From positions 1 to 64,000 of the forward strand of contig JAVJSF010000006.1 in assembly GCA_040219555.1 (NCBI GenBank): 64,000 bases of DNA, given 5' to 3'. The position numbers and the translations under genes are program-made. Below, piece by piece: positions 1 through 7,656 of this stretch. Position 1 is the stretch's first letter. The number at the start of each line of letters is the position of its first letter. The stretch comes from JAVJSF01 sp040219555 (GTDB taxonomy: Bacteria > Actinomycetota > Thermoleophilia > Miltoncostaeales > Miltoncostaeaceae). A model generated the notes under the pieces. The model ran no database searches, was not told the origin of the DNA, and saw only the letters and a program-made list of their open reading frames with translations.

Positions 1-64
1 ACCGGCAGAGGTCGACTCAGCCGGCCCGCCCCGCCGACCGCAAGGGAGGCGGTGCCGGCGACCG

Positions 65-91
65 CATCGGGCCCCGGCCAGGGGCCCGATG
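65..91. terminator. 11-bp GC-rich hairpin
   Basis: A perfect inverted repeat: CATCGGGCCCC at 65-75 pairs with GGGGCCCGATG at 81-91 around a 5-base loop. No T-run follows, as with most hairpins in this window, so termination is inferred from stem strength and its position before the next genes. Confidence 0.45.
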
Positions 92-126
92 GCACCCCGA
101 AGGCCCGAAAGAGGCCGAAGGGGTGC
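92..126. terminator. Second hairpin of a tandem pair
   Basis: GCACCCC (92-98) pairs with GGGGTGC (120-126), with an inner GGCC/GGCC stem at 102-105 and 113-116. It directly abuts the 65-91 hairpin, so the two probably act together as a transcript end for a gene left of the window. No T-run. Confidence 0.4.
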
Positions 127-193
127 TGTCGCACCCGCCCCGTCCCCCCACGGGCAGTAGACGCCCCGGCCCCGCAACTCCGGGCGGCGACCC

Positions 194-427
194 TCAGGCC
201 GCGGCGCGCTCCGGCTCGCCGGCGCTCATCAGCAGCACCGGGCCGTCCAGGGTCGACAGCTCGAAGACCAGCCGGCCCATCGCGTATCCCACGGCCACCA
301 CCAGGGCCGTCGCGGTGACACCCGTGAGGCCCTCGATGCCCTCCTCCAGCACCCGGACCTCGTGGTCGCGGAGCGGGCGCAGCGAGGGCGACAGGCAGTA
401 GGTGGGCGGGGGAGCGGGGATCAGCAT
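194..427 (-). CDS. Small hypothetical protein, possible membrane segment
   Basis: A 77-residue reading frame of unknown function. From about residue 33 it has a hydrophobic stretch (GVTATALVVAVGYAMGRLVF) that could be one membrane helix, followed by a short acidic/Ala tail. The start chosen is an ATG at 425-427; no good Shine-Dalgarno sequence precedes it. It points away from the 6S RNA candidate. I do not recognise the family, and the frame could be spurious; the hydrophobic helix and non-random composition are the only support. Confidence 0.4.
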   Translation of the reverse strand: MLIPAPPPTYCLSPSLRPLRDHEVRVLEEGIEGLTGVTATALVVAVGYAMGRLVFELSTLDGPVLLMSAGEPERAAA

Positions 428-599
428 GATGGGGTACCGATCGGTCCGCGGCGCACGGCATCCGCGATCGACTGGACAATCTGCCCATACGCGTGAGTGG
501 AACCCGTGGATCAGCGCCCGCGGCGGCCGCGGCGCTCAAGCGGTCGCGGCGGACGGCCGACTTCACACCCGTGGCCCCCGTCGACTACACTGCTACCAA
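428..599. other. Intergenic region with the 6S promoter
   Basis: About 170 bases between the minus-strand hypothetical gene and the 6S RNA candidate. An open frame from a GTG at 493 runs through here into the lipoprotein, but its predicted residues look like non-coding translation and it would run straight through the structured RNA. The only feature I can support is the promoter at 562-591. Confidence 0.5.
562..591 (+). promoter_or_regulatory. Sigma-70-type promoter of the 6S RNA candidate
   Basis: TTCACA at 562-567 and TACACT at 586-591 are separated by 18 bases, close to the consensus for housekeeping sigma factors. The expected start of transcription, 7-9 bases after the -10 box, coincides with the 5' end of the long closing stem of the RNA (600). 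Confidence 0.6.
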
Positions 600-746
600 C
601 CCTGCCGCGTGCGCCACCGGCTCGCATCTTGAGCCAACACCAGTGACAAGGGATGCGGTGTCAGGTGACCGTGCGAAGCACGTTCACCGCCTGCGACCCA
701 CCTGCTACCGCAGGTTCAAGTCACCAGCCGGAACGGCGCGGCGGGG
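600..746 (+). ncRNA. ssrS: Candidate 6S RNA
   Basis: Seen: a rod-like fold of about 147 nt. CCCTGCCGCG (600-609) pairs with CGCGGCGGGG (737-746); CCGGCT (617-622) with AGCCGG (726-731); CTTGAGCC (628-635) with GGTTCAAG (713-720). Inside lies an open 5' strand (636-649), an apical arm with a CGTGC-GAA-GCACG tip (about 650-699), and a small 3'-side hairpin ACCTGC-TACC-GCAGGT (700-715) that competes with the inner stem. Known: 6S RNA has exactly this plan (closing stem, central bubble with a 3' hairpin, apical stem), and E. coli 6S has a similar CTGAGCC/GGTTCAAG helix beside its bubble. 6S RNA mimics an open promoter and sequesters housekeeping RNA polymerase. A promoter at 562-591 fits the 5' end. 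An unrelated structured leader is the main alternative. Confidence 0.6.
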
Positions 747-757
747 CCGCTTCTCCA

Positions 758-781
758 CGGCCACCCGGCGACGGGTGGCCG
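758..781 (+). terminator. Hairpin after the 6S RNA candidate
   Basis: CGGCCACCC (758-766) and GGGTGGCCG (773-781) form a 9-bp stem with a 6-base loop 11 bases after the 6S closing stem. It may end the small RNA. The possible GTG start of the lipoprotein (775) lies inside its right arm, so read-through and translation could be affected by it. Confidence 0.4.
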
Positions 782-1302
782 TCGCGTCTGCGCTGCTCGT
801 GGCGCTGCTCGCCCCGCTCGTCCTCAGCGGCTGCGGTTCGGCCAACGCCGAGCCGGCGCCGGTTGCCGAGCTCCCCGCCGCCACCGCTCCCACGCCCATC
901 CCGGCGGTCGCGCCGGGCGGGGTGGTCACAGAGTCGGCCGACATGCCGGCCGACGTCCGACGCGCCCTGCGCGGTGGCGATGTGATGGTGGTGGCCTTCC
1001 TGATACCGCGGGCCGTCGACGACCGGGTGGTGCAGAACGCCATCGCCGAGGTCCGCGCGGTCCCCGCCTACCGCGCCGGCGTGCGGTACTTCGTCTACCG
1101 GGTGGCGCCGAACACCAAGTTCGGCGATCTGGCCGACCACCTGGGGGTGGACGGGACGCCCACCGTGGCCGTGATCGGTCGCGACCGCGTGCTCGCCAAC
1201 CTCTGGAACGCGCCCATCGACGCCGCGATGCTGCGCCAGGCCATCGCCGACGCCTCCGCCCGCAGCGCCGCCACCGGCACCACGGTGAGCCCGACCCCCT
1301 GA
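775..1302 (+). CDS. Lipoprotein, thioredoxin-fold-like
   Basis: Predicted membrane-anchored lipoprotein: a hydrophobic run ends in the lipobox LSGC, followed by a Pro/Ala-rich linker and a roughly 110-residue domain. That domain (YFVYRVAPNTKFGDLADHLG then GTPTVAVIGRDRV) looks like a thioredoxin-type fold with a cis-Pro-like TPTVAVI strand but no CxxC, so redox activity is unlikely. The start is uncertain. GTG 775 gives a signal peptide with no basic n-region, while the residues just upstream (RRGRFSTATRRR) would make a good n-region but have no ATG, GTG or TTG nearby. The next in-frame GTG is 658, inside the 6S candidate. Function not recognised. Confidence 0.65.
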   Translation: MAVASALLVALLAPLVLSGCGSANAEPAPVAELPAATAPTPIPAVAPGGVVTESADMPADVRRALRGGDVMVVAFLIPRAVDDRVVQNAIAEVRAVPAYRAGVRYFVYRVAPNTKFGDLADHLGVDGTPTVAVIGRDRVLANLWNAPIDAAMLRQAIADASARSAATGTTVSPTP

Positions 1303-1309
1303 CAGGCGG

Positions 1310-1328
1310 CCCGGCGGCGCTCGCCGGG
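1310..1328 (+). terminator. 7-bp GC hairpin between lipoprotein and mnmA
   Basis: CCCGGCG (1310-1316) and CGCCGGG (1322-1328) form a stem just after the lipoprotein stop and just before the leaderless-type mnmA promoter. No T-run. Confidence 0.4.
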
Positions 1329-1333
1329 TGCTC

Positions 1334-1339
1334 TACGCT
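1334..1339 (+). promoter_or_regulatory. -10 box (TACGCT) for leaderless mnmA mRNA
   Basis: TACGCT ends 7 bases before the ATG at 1347, so transcription would begin at or next to the start codon. The same spacing recurs upstream of many genes in this window. Confidence 0.55.
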
Positions 1340-1346
1340 TGGCGGG

Positions 1347-2825
1347 ATGCCCCCCTATCCCGAAGCGGCGCGCCGGCACCTGGCCCGTCCCACCGGCGCG
1401 GGCGATCTCGCCGGCGCCTCGGCGGTGGGCGAGTCGGGCAGCGCCGCCTGTGGCGACCTGGTGCGCGTGGGCCTGTGGATCGCCGGCGGCCGGGTCACCG
1501 ACGCGCGCTTCTCGGCCTTCGGCTGCGGGGCCCTCCAGGCCGCCGCCAGCGCGGCATGCGCGGCTCTCGCCGGCCGGCCCCTGAGCGAGGCCGCGATGCT
1601 CTCGGCGGATGCCCTCGACCGCGAGCTCGGCGGTCTGGGGCCCGCGCGCGGCCACGGCCCCGAGGCGGTGGTCGATGCCGTCGCCCGCGCGGTGGAGGCC
1701 CACCACTCGGAGCGCCTGGGTCACGCCGGGCTGCCGCTGGCCCCGGAGAGGGTGGCGGTGGCGATGAGCGGCGGGGTCGACAGCGCCGTGGCCGCCATGC
1801 TGCTGACGCGCGCCGGGTACGAGGTCGTGGGGGTCACGATGCGACTGTGGCACGACCCCGCCGCCGCGGCGGCGGACCGCTCGTGCTGCTCGCCCGAGAC
1901 CGTCCAGATGGCCCGGCGCACCGCGCACCGCCTGGGCATCCCGCACCTCACACTCGATGTGGCCGAGACCTTCCGCCGGGGGGTGGTGGAGGAGTTCGTC
2001 GCGGGCTACGCCGCCGGGCGCACCCCCAACCCGTGCGTCACCTGCAACGGCACCGTGCGGTTCCGCGTTCTGGCCCAGGCGGCCGCTCAGGTGGGTGCCT
2101 GGGGCCTCGCGACCGGCCACTACGCCCGCGCGGTCCGCGAGCCCGGGGGGCGCGTGCTGATCGGCCGGGCCGCCGATGGCGCGAAGGACCAGAGCTACAT
2201 GCTCGCCATGGTCCCGGGCGACCTGCGCGAGCGCCTGATGTTCCCCCTGGGGGACATGACCAAGGACCGGGTGCGCGCCCTGGCGCGCGAGGCCGGCCTG
2301 GACGCCGCCGCGGCCGTGGAGAGCCAGGAGGTCTGCTTCGTCGGGGTCGGCGGGCACGTCCCCTTCCTGGAGCGCGCCGGGGTGGCGCGGCGCCCGGGCG
2401 CCATCGTCGACGAGACCGGCACCGTGCTGGGAGAGCACGAGGGCTACTGGCGCTTCACCGTCGGCCAGCGACGCGGCATCGGGGTGGCCTCGGACGGGCC
2501 GCTGTATGTGCTCGGAACCGATCCGCGCCGGGACCGCGTGGTGGTCGGTCCGCGCGCGCGACTGGCCGTGGATCGGCTGGTCCTCGACCCCGCGCGCGTT
2601 CACGGGGGCCTCGAGGACGGGACACTCGATGTCCGCGTCAGGTACCGTGGTCCTGAGTTGCGCGGGCGTGCGCGGGCGTCGGGACAGCGGATCCACGTGG
2701 ATCTGCTCGATGCTGCGGACGGCGTGGCGCCGGGTCAGACCGCGGCGCTCTACCGCGACGGCCGCCTGGTCGCGGCGGGTACCATCGTCGAGGCACCGCG
2801 GGTCGGAGAACATCGGGAGGAGTAG
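1347..2825 (+). CDS. mnmA: IscU-like/MnmA fusion, tRNA 2-thiouridylase
   Basis: Two domains in 492 residues. Residues about 1-120 resemble the IscU/NifU Fe-S scaffold: Cys35 in the CGD context and Cys60 in FGCG are kept, but where IscU has the third ligand (His-Cys) this protein has His103-Gly104. Residues about 130-485 are MnmA, which thiolates U34 of tRNAs for Glu, Gln and Lys using ATP and relayed sulfur. The PP-loop SGGVDS is at 141-146, the catalytic Cys230 in NPCVTCN, and the second active cysteine Cys330 in EVCF. The spacing of the two cysteines (100) is close to that in E. coli MnmA. The N-domain may dock a sulfur donor such as IscS rather than build clusters; this is inference. ATG 1347 is supported by the -10 box. 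First gene of the alaS-aroE-pil block. Confidence 0.9.
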   Translation: MPPYPEAARRHLARPTGAGDLAGASAVGESGSAACGDLVRVGLWIAGGRVTDARFSAFGCGALQAAASAACAALAGRPLSEAAMLSADALDRELGGLGPARGHGPEAVVDAVARAVEAHHSERLGHAGLPLAPERVAVAMSGGVDSAVAAMLLTRAGYEVVGVTMRLWHDPAAAAADRSCCSPETVQMARRTAHRLGIPHLTLDVAETFRRGVVEEFVAGYAAGRTPNPCVTCNGTVRFRVLAQAAAQVGAWGLATGHYARAVREPGGRVLIGRAADGAKDQSYMLAMVPGDLRERLMFPLGDMTKDRVRALAREAGLDAAAAVESQEVCFVGVGGHVPFLERAGVARRPGAIVDETGTVLGEHEGYWRFTVGQRRGIGVASDGPLYVLGTDPRRDRVVVGPRARLAVDRLVLDPARVHGGLEDGTLDVRVRYRGPELRGRARASGQRIHVDLLDAADGVAPGQTAALYRDGRLVAAGTIVEAPRVGEHREE

Positions 2826-2828
2826 GGC

Positions 2829-3344
2829 ATGGACTGGTCCGACGTACTGAAACTGGCGCTGTCCATATTCCTGGTGGTGACCGGGCTCGGGCTGGGTTAC
2901 CTCTTCTTGCGCATCGCCGGCGTGTTCTCCCGGGTGGGGTCCTCGGTCACGCGCGTCACCGACGAGATCGTCCCGATCCTCAGCCGTGCTCAGACCACCG
3001 TCGACGGCGTCAACCTCGAACTGCAGCGCGTGGACGAGATGATGCAGACCGCCGTCAACGCCACCAAGGGCGCGGAGAAGACCGTCCAGACGGTGTCGAG
3101 CGCCGTGACGGCCCCGGTGCGCAAGCTCACCGGCCTGGCGGCCGGCCTGAAGGAGACCGTGGCCAATCTGCGGGCCCAGCGCCGGCGCGACGCCGCCGAC
3201 GCGGCCGCCGCCCGTGCGGCCGCCGAGGCGCGCTCCACCGCGGCGGCGCCGCCGATCGTGGCCGACAACGCTCCGCCCGCTGCCGCCGGCGGCAGCGATC
3301 CGGCGTCGGTGAAGCCCCTCAAGTCCCACGAGAGCCCCTACTGA
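2829..3344 (+). CDS. DUF948-like membrane protein
   Basis: 171 residues: one N-terminal membrane helix (LALSIFLVVTGLGLGYLFL), then an amphipathic coiled-coil region reminiscent of chemoreceptor and DUF948 proteins (about residues 35-115), then an Ala/Pro-rich tail. Function is unknown; family members are small membrane-anchored coiled-coil proteins often found near cell-envelope or tRNA-synthetase genes. A GGAGG-type ribosome site (cgggaggagtagggc) precedes the ATG, only three bases after the mnmA stop, so it is co-transcribed with mnmA. Confidence 0.75.
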   Translation: MDWSDVLKLALSIFLVVTGLGLGYLFLRIAGVFSRVGSSVTRVTDEIVPILSRAQTTVDGVNLELQRVDEMMQTAVNATKGAEKTVQTVSSAVTAPVRKLTGLAAGLKETVANLRAQRRRDAADAAAARAAAEARSTAAAPPIVADNAPPAAAGGSDPASVKPLKSHESPY

Positions 3345-3571
3345 TGGGCGGGCGCACCAAGCTCCTGGTCGCCGGCGGCGTCCTGGCCTGGCTCGGGTCC
3401 ATCGGCGCGCTCGATCCCCGGCTGTGGAAGAGCACCTTCGAGCGCGAGCGCGAGCGCCTGCCGCGCCAGATCCGCGAGGCCCGGGAGGCCGGCAAGCGCG
3501 AGGCGGCGCGGGCCGAGGCGGCCTTGGACCAGCAGGTCCAGGACGCCTTCAAGTCCGCCGGCCCCAGCTGA
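3344..3571 (+). CDS. Small membrane-anchored helical protein
   Basis: 75 residues with a short N-terminal hydrophobic segment (LLVAGGVLAWLGSIGAL) and then a strongly charged Glu/Arg/Ala-rich helix (residues about 32-70), likely coiled coil. The ATG overlaps the last base of the preceding stop codon (TGATG), implying translational coupling with the DUF948-like protein; the two may form a complex. Function not recognised. Confidence 0.65.
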   Translation: MGGRTKLLVAGGVLAWLGSIGALDPRLWKSTFERERERLPRQIREAREAGKREAARAEAALDQQVQDAFKSAGPS

Positions 3572-3614
3572 GCGGCCGCCCCGCGACCCTCACCCCGCGA
3601 GGACCCCACCGCCC

Positions 3615-6203
3615 GTGAAGAGCATGACCACCGCGCAGATCCGCTCCGCCTTCCTCGAGTACTTCGAGGCCCAGGACCATCTGCGTCTGCCGTCGGCCCC
3701 CCTGGTGCCCTACGACGACGATCCGACGGTGCTGCTCACCATCGCGGGCATGCAGCCCCTGAAGGCCTTCTTCATGGGTCAGGCCAATCCGCCGGCGCGG
3801 CGGATGACCAGCTCGCAGAAGTGCTTCCGCACCCTCGACATCGAGGAGGTGGGGCGGACCGCGCGCCACCTGACCTTCTTCGAGATGCTGGGCAACTTCT
3901 CGATCGGTGACTACTTCAAGGACGAGGCCATCCGCTTCGGCTGGGAGGTCTCCACCGAGGTCTTCGGGCTGGATCCCGAGCAGATCTGGATCACGGTGTT
4001 CGAGGGGATGCCGGGCGTGCCCGCCGACGACGAGGCGGCCGACCGCTGGATGGAGCTGGGCGTGCCGGCATCACGGATCCAGCGCCTGGGCGATCCGGAC
4101 AACTTCTGGAAGGCCGGGCCCACCGGGCCGTGCGGGCCCAACACCGAGCTGTACCTCGACCGTGGCCCGGCGTTCGGGCCCGAGGGCGGCCCCGCGATGG
4201 GCGGTGACCGCTACCTCGAGTTCTGGAACCTGGTCTTCATGCAGTACGACCGGGCGCTGGACGGCGCTCTGGAGGCGCTGCCGGCCCGGAACATCGACAC
4301 CGGCGCCGGCCTGGAGCGGCTGGCGGTGATCCTGCAGGGGGTCGATTCGGTGTTCGACACCGACGGCTTCCGGCCGCTGATCGCCTGGGGAGAGGAGCGC
4401 GCGGGCGTGCGCTACGGCGCCGACCCGCGCACCGACCGCGCCCTGCGCGTGCTGGCCGACCACGGCCGCTCCATGACCTTCCTGGCCGGCGACGGCGTGC
4501 GGCCGGGCAACGAGGGGCGCGGCTACATCCTGCGGCGCATCATCCGCCGCGCTGTCAGCGAGGCCGGCCACCTGGGGCTCGAACCGGACTCGGTGCTGGA
4601 CCTCACCGGCCCCGTGGTGGAGGGCTGGGGCGAGGCCTATCCCGACCTGCGCGAGCGGGCCTCCGAGGTGCGCGAGGTGATCGGTGCCGAGGCCGAGCAG
4701 TTCGCCCGCACGCTCACCCAGGGCCGGCGCATGCTCGGCGAGGTGATCGACCGCGCCGGCGACGCCGGCGAGGGCGGCACGGTGAGCGGCGAGGACGCCT
4801 TCAAGCTGTACGACACCTATGGCTTCCCACTGGACCTCACGCTGGAGGCGGCCGAGGACGCCGGCCTCCGGGTGGACCAGGACGCCTTCGGGCGCCTGAT
4901 GGACGACCAGCGCGAGCGCTCGCGGGCCGGTGGCATGGGCGCGCGCGCCGGGGACGCCCTGGCCGAGCGCATCCAGGCCGTCGCGAAGGAGTCCGTCCCC
5001 AGCGAGTTCGTTGGCTGGGAGCACCTGCAGGTGGACACCGACGTCCTGGCCGTGGAGCCGCTCGACGGCGACGAGGTGCTGGTGAAGCTCGAGCGCTCGC
5101 CGTTCTACGCCGAGGGGGGTGGCCAGGTGTCCGACACCGGCACCATCGCCGGCCACGACGGGCAGGGCACCGTGCTGGGCGTCCACCGCGTGGGCGACGA
5201 CCAGGTGCTGCGCGTGCGCATCGACCGTGGGTCCCTGCCGCTGGGCGAGGAGGTCACCGCGCAGGTGGACGCCCCGCGCCGGCGGCTCACGCAGGCCAAC
5301 CACACCGCCACGCACGTGCTCAACTGGGCGCTGAGGACGACGCTCGGCGATGGAGTCCGCCAGGCCGGCTCGTACGTAGGTCCAGACAAGTTGCGCTTCG
5401 ACTTCACCCATCGCGGGCGGATCCCCGCCGAGGAGCTGGCCGCCATAGAGCGCCTGGTCAACGAGCGCGTGCTGGAGGACGCACCCGTGACCTGGGAGAT
5501 CGTGGGCCGCGCCGAGGCCTCCGAGCGGGGCGCCATCGGACTGTTCGAGGAGAAGTACGGCGAGCGGGTGCGCGTGGTGTCGACCGGCGACTTCTCGCAG
5601 GAGCTCTGCGGCGGGGCCCACGTGGGCCGCACCGGCGAGATCGGCCCGTTCGTGATCGCCGGCGAGGGCTCCACCGGCGCCGGCGCCCGGCGCATCGAGG
5701 CCGTCACCGGGCCGGCGGCGGCCGATCTGCTGAGAGAGCGCGAGGCGCGCCTGCGCGCGGATCTGGATCAGCGCGAGGAGCGCATCCGCACCCTTGAGGC
5801 CGAGCTCAAGCGCGCCCGCACCAGCACCGTGGACGTGGCGGGGGTGGCGGCCACCGCCGAGACCCTCGGCGCCGTGCGCCTGGTGGCGGCGCGCGTGGAT
5901 GCGCCCGACATGGACGAGCTGCTGGCCATCTCCGACCGGGTGAAGGCCGCGGTGGGGGCATCGGCCGCGATCGTGCTGGGCGGCGCCGCCGACGGCAAGG
6001 CGATGTTGGTGGCGAACCTGGCCGAGGAGGCCGTGGCCGCCGGCCTGAAGGCCGGCGAGCTGATCCGCGAGATCGCCCCGATCGTGGACGGCGGCGGGGG
6101 CGGCAAGGACCAGATGGCCCGGGCGGGCGGCAAGGATCCCGCGCGCCTGGACGACGCCCTCGGGCGTGCCCGTGCCGTCGTCACGGAGCGCATGGCAGGG
6201 TGA
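3615..6203 (+). CDS. alaS: Alanyl-tRNA synthetase
   Basis: Charges tRNA-Ala with alanine in the cytoplasm and edits mischarged serine and glycine. 862 residues, normal full length. The class II catalytic domain begins at once (IRSAFLEYFEAQDHLRLPSA; QKCFRTLDIEEVG), and the editing domain shows NHTATHVLNWAL and CGGAHV, the zinc-binding His/Cys motifs. The C-terminal DHHA1 part holds the Gly-rich VDGGGGGKDQMARAGGKDP motif. GTG 3615 is preferred because GAGGA lies at a workable distance; ATG 3624 is the alternative. Its stop overlaps the ruvX start by 4 bases. Confidence 0.97.
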   Translation: MKSMTTAQIRSAFLEYFEAQDHLRLPSAPLVPYDDDPTVLLTIAGMQPLKAFFMGQANPPARRMTSSQKCFRTLDIEEVGRTARHLTFFEMLGNFSIGDYFKDEAIRFGWEVSTEVFGLDPEQIWITVFEGMPGVPADDEAADRWMELGVPASRIQRLGDPDNFWKAGPTGPCGPNTELYLDRGPAFGPEGGPAMGGDRYLEFWNLVFMQYDRALDGALEALPARNIDTGAGLERLAVILQGVDSVFDTDGFRPLIAWGEERAGVRYGADPRTDRALRVLADHGRSMTFLAGDGVRPGNEGRGYILRRIIRRAVSEAGHLGLEPDSVLDLTGPVVEGWGEAYPDLRERASEVREVIGAEAEQFARTLTQGRRMLGEVIDRAGDAGEGGTVSGEDAFKLYDTYGFPLDLTLEAAEDAGLRVDQDAFGRLMDDQRERSRAGGMGARAGDALAERIQAVAKESVPSEFVGWEHLQVDTDVLAVEPLDGDEVLVKLERSPFYAEGGGQVSDTGTIAGHDGQGTVLGVHRVGDDQVLRVRIDRGSLPLGEEVTAQVDAPRRRLTQANHTATHVLNWALRTTLGDGVRQAGSYVGPDKLRFDFTHRGRIPAEELAAIERLVNERVLEDAPVTWEIVGRAEASERGAIGLFEEKYGERVRVVSTGDFSQELCGGAHVGRTGEIGPFVIAGEGSTGAGARRIEAVTGPAAADLLREREARLRADLDQREERIRTLEAELKRARTSTVDVAGVAATAETLGAVRLVAARVDAPDMDELLAISDRVKAAVGASAAIVLGGAADGKAMLVANLAEEAVAAGLKAGELIREIAPIVDGGGGGKDQMARAGGKDPARLDDALGRARAVVTERMAG

Positions 6204-6604
6204 GGGCTCTGGCGCTGGACCACGGCTCCGCCCGCACGGGCGTGGCCGTCAGCGATCCCACCGGCACCATCGCGCGGCCCCTGGCCGCGATCCCCCGCGT
6301 CGACTCGGCCGCCGGCCGCGCCGCGCTGGACGCCGTCATCGCCGAGCATGAGCCGCAGGTCATCGTGGTGGGCGAACCGCGCTCCCTGTCGGGCGAGCGC
6401 GGGCCCCAGGCCCGGGCGGCCGGCGGGTTCGCCGGCCGGTTGCGCGGCCGGGTGGACGTCCCCGTGGTGATGTGGGACGAGCGCCTGACCACCGTCGAGG
6501 CCGCGCGTCGCGGTGCCGAGGGCGGTGCGCGCGCCGATCTCGACAGCATGGCCGCCTGCGTGCTGCTCGAGTCGTACCTGATCGCGCAAGGGGCGCCGGC
6601 GTGA
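6200..6604 (+). CDS. ruvX: YqgF/RuvX, putative Holliday junction resolvase
   Basis: 134 residues with the RNase H-like fold of the YqgF family: ALDHGSARTGVAVSD at the N-terminus (first acidic metal ligand) and MWDERLTTVEA further on. Family members are implicated in 16S rRNA 5' processing and, from the fold, in Holliday junction cleavage. The GTG start overlaps the alaS stop by 4 bases and its own stop overlaps mltG by 4 bases, the widely conserved alaS-ruvX-mltG order. Confidence 0.9.
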   Translation: MRALALDHGSARTGVAVSDPTGTIARPLAAIPRVDSAAGRAALDAVIAEHEPQVIVVGEPRSLSGERGPQARAAGGFAGRLRGRVDVPVVMWDERLTTVEAARRGAEGGARADLDSMAACVLLESYLIAQGAPA

Positions 6605-7656
6605 GCCCGCGACGACCCCACCCGCGCAGCCGTCACGCCGACGGCGACGATCAGGCACCGCGCCCCGCCGACGAGGGCCCCCGGCCGCCCGAGCGCCGCG
6701 TGTACCGCAGCGAGAGTGCCGGCGGCGGCCGGGCCCGCCGCTCGGAGGCGCGCGCGGCCGCATCGCCACGCCCGCCCCGCAGGTCCGTGCGCAGGCGCGA
6801 CCGCTCCGGGGCCAAGGGCTCGCACACCCTGGTGTGGTTGCTCCTGATCCTGACGGTGCTCGCCGGGGCCGGATGGGTGGTGCTCCAGACCCAGGGCGGC
6901 GGGGAGGAGAGCCCCCCGGCCGATCCCGCCGCGCAGGCGGACGACGGCACGGTGGAGCAGATCGGCCGGCTCACGATCCCCGAGGGACTGCGGCGCGAGG
7001 GCATCGCCGAGTTGATCGGCAGCGAGACGGGGCTGTCCGGTGAGCGCTACCTGGATCTCACGGCCGAGGGCGCTCGCGGGCGGCGCCTGGCCGGCACCGA
7101 CGAGCCGCGCTCGCTGGAGGGCTTCCTCTTCCCGGCCACCTACGACATCTTCGAGAACACCACCGTCGAGGACCTGGTGGATCAGCAGGTCGCCGCGTTC
7201 GAGGCCAACACCGCCGACATCGACTTCGGCTACGCCCGGCGGCGGAACCTGACCCCCTACGAGGTGCTCATCATCGCCTCGATGGTCGAGCGCGAGGTGG
7301 CCGTGCCCGCCGAGCGCCGGCGGGTGGCCGGGGTGATCTACAACCGCCTGCGCAACGGCATGAGCCTGGGCATCGACGCCACCGTGCAATACGCGGTTGG
7401 GGAGTGGAAGGAGGAGTTGACGGTCACCGACCTCGACATCGACTCCCCCTACAACACGCGCAAGTTCACCGGGCTGCCGCCGGGGCCGATCGCCAACCCG
7501 GGCGCCGACAGCATCCGCTCCTCGGCCCGGCCCGAGGAGCACGACTTCATCTACTACGTGGCGCGCAACGACGGCACCGGGCGGCACTACTTCTCCACGA
7601 ACGCGGACCAGTTCGAGGTCGACGTGCAGCGCTCGCGCGCCAACGGCGGGCAGTGA
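6601..7656 (+). CDS. mltG: MltG-like endolytic murein transglycosylase
   Basis: Cleaves nascent peptidoglycan strands and sets glycan length at the membrane. 351 residues: a long basic, disordered cytoplasmic tail (1-75), one membrane helix (TLVWLLLILTVLAGAGWVVL, about 78-97), then the YceG domain. The active-site region IASMVEREVAVPAERRRVAG includes the catalytic Glu, followed by NRLRNGMSLGIDATVQYAV and TGLPPGPIANPG. The basic tail is longer than in E. coli and typical of actinobacteria. GTG start overlaps ruvX by 4 bases. Confidence 0.92.
   Translation: MSPRRPHPRSRHADGDDQAPRPADEGPRPPERRVYRSESAGGGRARRSEARAAASPRPPRRSVRRRDRSGAKGSHTLVWLLLILTVLAGAGWVVLQTQGGGEESPPADPAAQADDGTVEQIGRLTIPEGLRREGIAELIGSETGLSGERYLDLTAEGARGRRLAGTDEPRSLEGFLFPATYDIFENTTVEDLVDQQVAAFEANTADIDFGYARRRNLTPYEVLIIASMVEREVAVPAERRRVAGVIYNRLRNGMSLGIDATVQYAVGEWKEELTVTDLDIDSPYNTRKFTGLPPGPIANPGADSIRSSARPEEHDFIYYVARNDGTGRHYFSTNADQFEVDVQRSRANGGQ

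Larger units (their letters stand above)
1..193. other. Left-edge region without a supported gene
   Basis: I see no convincing coding region here; the open frames are short and have the arbitrary Arg/Pro/Ala-rich composition typical of chance frames in GC-rich DNA. It holds two back-to-back inverted repeats (65-91 and 92-126, listed separately) that probably end a transcript entering from the left of the window. Confidence 0.5.

Noticed and set aside
711..725. T-loop-like GGTTCAAGTC suggesting tRNA or tmRNA
   Set aside because: The flanks cannot form the 5-bp T stem, and the same bases pair far better with CTTGAGCC at 628-635.
493..774. N-terminal extension of the lipoprotein from a GTG at 493
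   Set aside because: The extension would translate straight through the promoter and the structured 6S candidate, its residues look random, and no ribosome site supports it.
4071..5621. 516-codon reverse-strand frame inside alaS
   Set aside because: An antisense shadow: the plus strand encodes an intact AlaRS with all motifs, and the reverse product has no recognisable feature. GC-rich DNA gives many such frames.
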